The notes under the pieces were generated by a model that saw nothing but the letters and a program-made list of their open reading frames with translations, searched no databases and had not been told where the DNA came from. From Desulfobacteraceae bacterium (GTDB lineage: Bacteria; Desulfobacterota; DSM-4660; Desulfatiglandales; Desulfatiglandaceae), in assembly GCA_016844935.1 (NCBI GenBank), contig JAERTK010000327.1:1-44386 (forward strand): a stretch of DNA of 44,386 bases, written 5' to 3'. Position 1 is the first letter of the stretch; every line of letters starts with the position of its first letter. Of the stretch, positions 39,601 to 44,386 are shown one piece after another. Position numbers and translations under genes: made by a program.

Positions 39601-39900
39601 ATGTACCTGATTATCAAGGGTGCGGTTTCCGTACTCAAGGGCGTGGAAAAAGAAGATGCTCGAGAGATTGAACTTGCCCGTATGGGGTCGGGGGACTATT
39701 TCGGCGAGATGGCGCTTTTGGAAGATACAGTTCGTTCAGCCTCCATCAAGGCCACTGAAAACTCCCGGTTTCTGGTGCTCCATAAACAGGAATTCAGTGA
39801 AATCGTGAGAGAATATCCGCAGATTGCCCTTCACATCTGCAGAGCCCTCAGCAGTCGAATTCGCGAACAGGGTGAAAAACTGCAAAGCTATGAAAAGTAG
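36679..39900 (+). CDS. Three-domain protein: NTT/MFS-like transporter, HEAT repeats and cyclic-nucleotide-binding domain
   Basis: Residues 1-410 form about twelve membrane helices resembling the ATP/ADP antiporter (NTT)/MFS group, for example 'FFWVVLLLFLIRTSSILFNN' and 'GGVVGGIIGSFATPPLAKAI'. A run of seven lysines (205-211) lies in the loop between the two halves. Residues about 440-860 are alpha-helical HEAT-like repeats ('VRLAALKAFELNDDGALRMA'). Residues about 945-1060 are a cNMP-binding domain with 'EGEAGETMYLIIKGAVSVLK' and the phosphate cassette 'FGEMALLEDTVRSAS', keeping the Glu and Arg that contact the nucleotide. I start at ATG 36679, 7 bp after CGAGG, rather than TTG 36676. It could be a transporter gated by a nucleotide, or a sensor using the transporter fold; substrate is unknown. 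Confidence 0.8.
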   Translation: MLKILGKWLKIYEDEISLFFWVVLLLFLIRTSSILFNNFAETAFLKRYGVEYLPIVNVVNSISTFFIMAFLTGLMQKIPGSRMLGNTLLFCGFSVAALRFVVPLGFDLIYPVLYILKAQYEVLLALIFWNLANDLFNTRQSKRLFPLITAGGVVGGIIGSFATPPLAKAITMDNLMFAYLVTTCLGALGVRRMGKQFPTLLLSDKKKKKKKQSTNLVQDFKNVLPLMKKSTLVKILILLTLLPNIAIPIMNYQFAYSVNSTFATQSGMLSFFGYFRGCMNIVSLIILLFVGRVYGRLGLPVVLMFHPINYMLAFLAFLLRFDIFSAMYARISTNILRTTMNNPARAILMGLFPVSYRAVIRPFLRGTVVRVGILLGSGIIMVSEGLFPPRYLSIAAMVFVAVWVITTFVLKKSYSQILLDLISNNMLDLKSLEEKDADSVFADKSVQNKLLETFLASRGEECLWHARVLKAQNVEDLDVHILKVLENNDDKTKIELLAMLSPEAGDAAIARLKELVDPQKEDLTIAAVKAANRLSTESARRFCGEIFETFESPHVKAYAVMGLYKASPEEYKGIIDDWLDSRSLAERRAGIIASGETEDESYILKLKAMLSAAENDDLIHHLLDALHSLKIHEPNTLVLNYLTHTSEQVRLAALKAFELNDDGALRMAIHRMDDESDRICDLAKEKILSATHQNPQVLVESLNIPRRRVREGIFGLLESLNIKDLDLYRFARSQLERCYNHLLEIESFSAFPESRGKELIISHLNQKIQVELETVLRVLATEDRSGQMRIIWRGIFSTDARRKSNSLEALDDTMDQSLSSIMLPLLEGLNNKDALAAGRKKFKLSNFDGDQSAFCAHLLDKHDWVTVVLTLFFLLDQESDILDKGILKGLAESENPYIRQMVTRVRDARHGDSEEMEDGMETEITIPDKILRVKGINIFQGLSVSELAAIASVTEEVDCGEDEFVIKEGEAGETMYLIIKGAVSVLKGVEKEDAREIELARMGSGDYFGEMALLEDTVRSASIKATENSRFLVLHKQEFSEIVREYPQIALHICRALSSRIREQGEKLQSYEK

Positions 39901-39935
39901 CCCCTTTTCCTCCCGTCTTTTCAACGATAAAAAGT

Positions 39936-39965
39936 TTGACCTTTGATCCCAATCTGCGGAACAAT
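39936..39965 (+). promoter_or_regulatory. Candidate promoter for the PP-loop/radical SAM pair
   Basis: In the 114-bp gap, TTGACC (39936-39941) and AACAAT (39960-39965) are spaced by 18 bp, 49 bp before the ATG of the next gene. The match is five of six at -35 and four of six at -10. It suggests that 40015-42734 can be a separate transcription unit. Confidence 0.35.
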
Positions 39966-40014
39966 AAAGAAAACTGACACATGATTTACCCTGCAAGGGT
40001 TTCAAGGAGTATGC

Positions 40015-41166
40015 ATGCGGTACTTAGATCTTTTCCAGGGTCCGGTTGAAAGCTGCGATGAAAACGGCCGGATGCGCATTAACATCGATTTTATACGGCC
40101 TTATGATGAAGATCTGAAACTATGGTACTCGGTTCCTCCGGATCAATGGGAATATGTTTCCCGGGATTTGATGGACCCGTTCGTCCTCGCTGCTTTGCTG
40201 AAGGCCATGGAGGATGGGGCGACCCTACGGGTGCATGGCCCGGTTTCCACAACCCTATTGGACAACCTGGAAGAATTCCAGATCATCTTCAATACATGGT
40301 TTCCGTCTAAATACCAGCGCATTGATATCGTTCCCCATAGCGAGACAGAGGAAAACAAGATCCAAAATAAAGTGATTTTAAGCTTTTCCGGGGGCGTGGA
40401 TGGGGCTTTCAGCGCGTTGAATCACATCTTAAGAAAAGGTCCCATCAAAAGAAAACTGTTTGATGTGAACGCTCTGCTCTATATCGAAGGCTTTGATGTG
40501 AACATCAACTACGACGAGCAGTGTCGAAATGTGGTTGAAAGAAACCGGAAACTTTTTGCTTCTTTCCCCGATTTAACGTTTTTGAACGTTCGGACCAACT
40601 TGAAATACCTGCTTTCCATCAAAAGATTCTGGATGGCCCATGCCTGTGTCATCGCTTCCGTCGCATCGCTTTTTCGCACCCAGTGGGGGGGGTGTCTTAT
40701 CGGCAGCAGCCATTCCTATCTTCATCTCCGTCCATGGGGGAGCCACCCCCTGACGGATCGACTCCTTTCAAGTGACAGTTTTAAAATACACCACGATACG
40801 GTGTTTAAACGGATGGACAAGCTGGAAGCCCTGTTTTCATGGCCAGAAGCCCTCGACAATCTCAAGGTCTGCTGGGAGGGGCAATACAAATTTGATACCC
40901 TTCCCGATACCAACTGCTGCCAGTGCGACAAGTGCGTTCGCACCATGTTGGCATTTACGGCCCTGGGGCACGAAATTCCCGCCAGTTTCCCCGGGGAGTT
41001 GACTGTGGAAAAGGTGCAGAGTCTCAAGAATAAACCCTTTGACTGGTCGAGGCTTATGTTCTTGAATGAAGTTCTTGATACGGCAAAAAAACAGGGGTTG
41101 GAAAAGATGCCGGTCTTTCAGGCGCTTTCTGAAATCACCGAAGAATATAATTCGAAAACCATCTAA
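40015..41166 (+). CDS. QueC-like PP-loop ATP pyrophosphatase of unknown function
   Basis: The 383-residue protein has an N-terminal domain of about 115 residues with no recognised family, then a PP-loop 'SFSGGVDGAFSAL' with SGGVDG at 125-130. The last position is Gly rather than the usual Ser of SGGxDS. 'GGCLIGSSHSYLHLRPWGSH' (about 225-243) is a substrate-side loop. Cys286, Cys301, Cys304 and Cys307 ('NCCQCDKCVRTMLAF') match the four-Cys zinc site of QueC, the preQ0 synthase. PP-loop enzymes adenylate a carboxylate or carbonyl before amide, nitrile or thiol formation. AAGGAG lies 5-6 bp before ATG 40015. A radical SAM gene follows after 20 bp. It is not QueC itself: it is far longer and differs around the active site. 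Confidence 0.75.
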   Translation: MRYLDLFQGPVESCDENGRMRINIDFIRPYDEDLKLWYSVPPDQWEYVSRDLMDPFVLAALLKAMEDGATLRVHGPVSTTLLDNLEEFQIIFNTWFPSKYQRIDIVPHSETEENKIQNKVILSFSGGVDGAFSALNHILRKGPIKRKLFDVNALLYIEGFDVNINYDEQCRNVVERNRKLFASFPDLTFLNVRTNLKYLLSIKRFWMAHACVIASVASLFRTQWGGCLIGSSHSYLHLRPWGSHPLTDRLLSSDSFKIHHDTVFKRMDKLEALFSWPEALDNLKVCWEGQYKFDTLPDTNCCQCDKCVRTMLAFTALGHEIPASFPGELTVEKVQSLKNKPFDWSRLMFLNEVLDTAKKQGLEKMPVFQALSEITEEYNSKTI

Positions 41167-41186
41167 CCGACAGGATTGATAAAAAT

Positions 41187-42734
41187 ATGAAAGTCGCGTA
41201 TGTATATCCGCCATTGTTCAAGCCCTTTTATCCCATGGCAACCCGAATTATGACGGAAAATCTACTCCGCAACCATAACCTGGACGTTCAATTCAGTGAT
41301 ATCCCCGTAAAAACTTACGCCTCAAACAGGGATAACAAGTTGTACGACGGCATTATGGAAAAAGCTGCCTCCCGTTTTTCTCCAAACGTCATTTCCTTTC
41401 TGGAACAGAAATACATGCTGTACAATGTTTTTTATGTATTCATGGCCCACGGGTATTATGACGAATTTATCCGGGAAGATTTCGAGGCGGAGCATGTCAT
41501 TGTCACCTGTATTAATTTCTGTGATTTGCTGATTGTGAAGAATCTGCTGGAAGAGGGAAAAAAAGTTGTTCTGGGCGGCCCACTTATCAATATCGGGTTG
41601 TCGCCTGTTTTTTTAAGGCAGTTTTTGTCCCAAATGGGGGTTGAAAAATCGAAGCTCCGGGATAATCTCATAGTCATATCCGGTAATGTTGATCTTACAA
41701 CAGACTTGTATCAAATCATCAAAACCTGGAAAGATGGACGAATCACCGAAAATGACTACAACTCTGTTTTTGAATGCCGCCATGACTTCCTGACACCCCT
41801 TTATAATGGGAAGACCGCTATCCCTGTTCATCTGGGGTTCAATAACTGGTGCTGGTACGGCAAATGCAAATTCTGCACCTACAAGGAATTGCCGCGAATG
41901 GATTTCCTGAAAGGAATGGAGATCCAGAGCGCTGTGGCGGCGATCCATGAAATCATGCAAGGGTTTGAATCCAGGCACATCCGTTTTATTGACTCATACT
42001 ATCGTCCCCACTCACCCGTTGTGCAGGAAATCCTGCAACAGATTTCTGAGTACCACATTACCATCTTTACCGGCATAAAATTGCTGAAGGACAAGAATTA
42101 CATCGAGTTCATCAACAACAATGTCAATTGTCTACTCATCGGATTGGAGTCCACCTCCGATTTTACCTTGAAGCATGTGGCAAAAGGTTATTATTACCGG
42201 GACATTGAGCAAGCCGTGGAAAACATGATTCAATATCTGGACAGGAGCATATTTTTGGAGATATCCGTTATCCTGGACCTTCCCCACCGGGACGCAGATG
42301 ATGTTCGGGATAATTATCAACGCATTGCAGCCCTGAAAGACAGACTGGATGCGGCGGGGTTTCGGGTAGCGGTACACATGAATATCCTGAGTGTCTTCCC
42401 CAATCTGGAACTTCTTTACACCGAGGATCCCATGCTCAAACGGTCCTTTGATGCCGACGACATGGCCATCGCCACCGGTAAAAACTATCTGATCCACGCC
42501 CTGAAGCAGTCGGGTATGGACCAGCCTTCACAGCTGCCTTCCGGAATGGTGTTTGTGGACGAGGACAACGCCTACGGTTTGCGCTACGGGTATATCAGTT
42601 CAAACGTTCCCGTGGTTCGCCACGATGTGAATGGGAAGCACCTGCTTTCAGATCTTGAAATCATGGAAGAAGATGTTATGAAGCGAATTCTCCTGCGGAA
42701 AAGCCGTTTCCAGAACAAAACAGTTGACGGTTAA
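41187..42734 (+). CDS. B12-binding-type radical SAM enzyme of unknown function
   Basis: The 515-residue protein opens 'MKVAYVYPPLFKPFYPMATR', the usual beginning of cobalamin-dependent radical SAM proteins. The N-terminal 200 residues look like a degenerate Rossmann B12-binding fold, with 'VVLGGPLINIG' but no DxHxxG motif. The [4Fe-4S] motif is Cys222-x4-Cys227-x2-Cys230 in 'CWYGKCKFCTY', one residue longer than canonical Cx3Cx2C. The TIM-barrel follows, with 'IRFIDSYYRPHS' and 'CLLIGLESTSDFTLKHVAKG' contributing SAM-binding strands. Possible reactions are methylation, C-C bond formation or peptide modification; no precursor peptide gene is visible nearby. It lies 20 bp after the PP-loop gene and ends before a strong terminator. 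Confidence 0.82.
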   Translation: MKVAYVYPPLFKPFYPMATRIMTENLLRNHNLDVQFSDIPVKTYASNRDNKLYDGIMEKAASRFSPNVISFLEQKYMLYNVFYVFMAHGYYDEFIREDFEAEHVIVTCINFCDLLIVKNLLEEGKKVVLGGPLINIGLSPVFLRQFLSQMGVEKSKLRDNLIVISGNVDLTTDLYQIIKTWKDGRITENDYNSVFECRHDFLTPLYNGKTAIPVHLGFNNWCWYGKCKFCTYKELPRMDFLKGMEIQSAVAAIHEIMQGFESRHIRFIDSYYRPHSPVVQEILQQISEYHITIFTGIKLLKDKNYIEFINNNVNCLLIGLESTSDFTLKHVAKGYYYRDIEQAVENMIQYLDRSIFLEISVILDLPHRDADDVRDNYQRIAALKDRLDAAGFRVAVHMNILSVFPNLELLYTEDPMLKRSFDADDMAIATGKNYLIHALKQSGMDQPSQLPSGMVFVDEDNAYGLRYGYISSNVPVVRHDVNGKHLLSDLEIMEEDVMKRILLRKSRFQNKTVDG

Positions 42735-42764
42735 CGGTTTCCAGTTTGCGGGTCTTAAACCGGC

Positions 42765-42810
42765 AACTAAAAAAAGCATCGGTCGTTTCAAACCGATGCT
42801 TTTTTTAGTT
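42765..42810. terminator. Bidirectional intrinsic terminator between the radical SAM gene and iorB
   Basis: The arms 42765-42783 and 42792-42810 are a perfect 19-bp inverted repeat around an 8-base loop. The G/C-rich part GCATCGGT/ACCGATGC is flanked by seven As on the left and seven Ts on the right, so it works as a Rho-independent terminator on both strands. It lies 30 bp after the radical SAM stop and 25 bp after the iorB stop on the minus strand, the right place for two converging operons. Confidence 0.92.
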
Positions 42811-42835
42811 CTAAACCTGTTGTTTCAACCGGCGT

Positions 42836-43423
42836 CTATTCCGCCTTCGCCATCCCCATATCAAAGGCTTTCAAATTGGATTCCAGAAAAGCCTTTTTCG
42901 TGGATGTTGACAGGACTTTCTTCATTTCATCAGCGCCAATGGGGGTTGTTCCCGAACCGATGAGCGCGCCCAGCATCACCATGTTCAGAGACAGGGGGTT
43001 GCCCACCTCTTCCGCGATGGCATTTCCATCCAACTCGATCACCTTATTGGCCCTTTCTCGAATAAACTGAAGGGTTTCTTCCACCGGGGGGTAGGTCCCC
43101 TGGCCCACTGCCACGGTAAAGGGTGGCAGTGGATGAATGTTGGTGATGACCACCGTATCTTTGTTGCACTTCCCCAGGGCTCGCAGAGTCTCCAGGGGTT
43201 CAAAACCGATCAACACATCGGCTTCCGAACTGGAAACGATGGGACTTGACACGTCTCCCAGCAACACTGCCGATTCAACAATCCCACCCCGTTGGGCCAT
43301 CCCGTGAATTTCGCTGACGACCGTGGGAATATTCATTGAGAGCGCCGCTTCGCCCACTAGACGAGAAGCCAGCAGGTTTCCCTGACCGCCCACACCGATA
43401 AATACCAATCTCTTTGTTTCCAT
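42836..43423 (-). CDS. iorB: Indolepyruvate:ferredoxin oxidoreductase, beta subunit
   Basis: The 195-residue protein is the gamma-domain (POR_N-type) subunit of 2-oxoacid:ferredoxin oxidoreductases. 'RLVFIGVGGQGNLLASRLVG' is the Rossmann-like start, 'VVSEIHGMAQRGGIVESAVL' is the strongly conserved G-M-A-Q-R-G-G signature, and 'ADVLIGFEPLETLRAL' follows. With IorA it oxidatively decarboxylates aryl pyruvates (indole-, phenyl-, hydroxyphenylpyruvate) to acyl-CoA while reducing ferredoxin, or works in reverse. The start has GGAGG at 6-bp spacing. It lies 11 bp after the iorA stop, so the two form an operon. Confidence 0.92.
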   Translation of the reverse strand: METKRLVFIGVGGQGNLLASRLVGEAALSMNIPTVVSEIHGMAQRGGIVESAVLLGDVSSPIVSSSEADVLIGFEPLETLRALGKCNKDTVVITNIHPLPPFTVAVGQGTYPPVEETLQFIRERANKVIELDGNAIAEEVGNPLSLNMVMLGALIGSGTTPIGADEMKKVLSTSTKKAFLESNLKAFDMGMAKAE

Positions 43424-43434
43424 TTAGAGCCTCC

Positions 43435-44386
43435 CTATCCCTCTTTCACGGGCACAATGGCGTTCTCCGGACAAACCTGAGCGCACACGGTGCAGCCGAT
43501 ACAAGCGATTTTATCAATTTCCACTTGGTCCCCTTCCAGATACATGGCGGGACATGCCAGAAGATTGATGCAGTCCCGGTGGTTCTTGCACTTGTCATGA
43601 TTGACGCGGAAAGGTTTGGCCTTCTTGAACTGCTTCGTGGCCTTCGCAAAGAGAGGGCACAGCTCTTCTGAAATGATGACCGATATGCCGTCGTATTCCA
43701 TGGCCTTTTTTATGGATTCCTTGGCCTTCTTCAGTTTAAAGGGTTTTATCATATGGACATCCTGGACCCCTAAACCCCTCACCACGTTTTCAATGGAGAT
43801 GCGTGTCCGCTCAACCCCCATGGGCTCCGTATTCACGCCCGGGTGAATCTGGTGGCCGGTCATGGCCGTGGTACCGTTGTCCAAGATGACCAGGGTGAAT
43901 TTGTGGTTGTTGTGAACGGCATTTGCTAGGCCGGTCATGCCGGAATGGAAAAAAGTGGAATCACCGATAAAGGAGACCACTTTCTGGTCGGTGGCCTGGG
44001 CAAACCCGCAACCGGAGCTGGCGGAAGAACCCATACAGATAACGAAGTCCGCCATGGAAATGGGCGGCAGTACGCCAAGGGTGTAACATCCGATATCCGT
44101 TGGAAAGATGGCATCTTTCCCGAAAACCTCTTTGACGGCATAGTAACTGGCGCGATGGGGGCACCCTGCGCAGAGGTTGGGCGGTCTCGCCGGCAATTCC
44201 GGTGTGGCCGAAATATCCAACTGTTCCAGAGCTTTGTATTCTATGCCGAAATAGTCGGCAATGGTCTGGCGCACCATGCCGGGATCATATTCGTAGAGGC
44301 GTGAAAAAGCGCCAACCCCTTTCCCTTTGATGGGGATGGTAATGCCGTTTTCCTGGGCCATGGCTTTCAGTTCGGTTTCATTGATG
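43435..44386 (-). CDS. iorA: Indolepyruvate:ferredoxin oxidoreductase, alpha subunit, C-terminal part (5' end outside window)
   Basis: The frame stays open to the window edge, so this is about the last 316 residues of a protein usually near 600. 'PPNLCAGCPHRASYYAVKEV' begins the thiamin-diphosphate domain; 'GDSTFFHSGMTGLANAVHNN' and 'VILDNGTTAMTGHQIHPG' bind the cofactor and magnesium. The C-terminus is a two-cluster ferredoxin domain. The second motif is a normal C-x2-C-x2-C-x3-CP ('CIGCTVCAQVCP'). The first reads C-x2-H-x2-C-x5-CP ('CKNHRDCINLLACP'), with His where the second Cys belongs. An ATG at 44361 is an internal Met because 'INETELKA' continues upstream of it. It forms an operon with iorB. 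Confidence 0.92.
   Translation of the reverse strand, partial: INETELKAMAQENGITIPIKGKGVGAFSRLYEYDPGMVRQTIADYFGIEYKALEQLDISATPELPARPPNLCAGCPHRASYYAVKEVFGKDAIFPTDIGCYTLGVLPPISMADFVICMGSSASSGCGFAQATDQKVVSFIGDSTFFHSGMTGLANAVHNNHKFTLVILDNGTTAMTGHQIHPGVNTEPMGVERTRISIENVVRGLGVQDVHMIKPFKLKKAKESIKKAMEYDGISVIISEELCPLFAKATKQFKKAKPFRVNHDKCKNHRDCINLLACPAMYLEGDQVEIDKIACIGCTVCAQVCPENAIVPVKEG

Overview
The window looks like chromosome from a Gram-negative anaerobe of the Desulfobacterota (former Deltaproteobacteria), most likely near the Desulfobacterales. The reasons are an LPS/outer-membrane gene set, a single-gene type III pantothenate kinase, an archaeal/anaerobe-type indolepyruvate:ferredoxin oxidoreductase, a B12-type radical SAM protein, and the queA-tgt-yajC-secD-secF order. 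Base composition is moderate and even. I see no prophage, insertion sequence, CRISPR array, tRNA or rRNA. No gap between genes exceeds 300 bases. The taxonomic call is inference; no phylogenetic marker was searched.

Layout. (1) 1-9036, plus strand: end of coaX, LD-carboxypeptidase, mfd, two parvulin-type chaperones (a lipoprotein and a SurA-like protein), a RodZ-like protein and tyrS. (2) 9082-17817, plus strand: an RpoH-type sigma factor, a TPR lipoprotein, a LolB-like lipoprotein, three glycosyltransferases (GT2, GT9, ArnT/PMT-type) and an LptF/LptG permease, together an LPS assembly block. (3) 18100-22583, plus strand: grpE, dnaK and a TPR/periplasmic-binding lipoprotein. (4) 22594-26877, minus strand: argS, SPOR-domain protein, ArgA-like acetyltransferase, tatB/A and tatC. 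(5) 26987-36566, plus strand: DUF2065, queA, tgt, yajC, secD, secF, then a TPR protein, a cupin and a DUF898-TPR membrane protein. (6) 36679-42734, plus strand: a three-domain transporter-like/HEAT/cyclic-nucleotide-binding protein, then a QueC-like PP-loop protein paired with a B12-type radical SAM enzyme. (7) 42836-44386, minus strand: iorB and the C-terminal part of iorA, facing the radical SAM gene across a perfect bidirectional terminator.

Most genes are housekeeping and work together in envelope building: protein export (SecDF-YajC, Tat), outer-membrane protein folding (SurA-like, PpiC-like), lipoprotein and LPS handling, cell shape (RodZ) and murein trimming (LdcA).

The least expected structure is not a gene. 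Two 144-bp near-palindromic elements sit between genes at 10074-10217 and 25055-25198. They share a core, both run from 5'-TG to CA-3', and have 18-bp inverted ends. They differ at several paired positions where both partners changed together. This is either a small non-autonomous mobile element or a structured intercistronic RNA/DNA element. The second item worth attention is the PP-loop/radical SAM pair at 40015-42734, which looks like a small uncharacterised modification or biosynthetic cassette. The third is the transporter-HEAT-cNMP fusion just before it.
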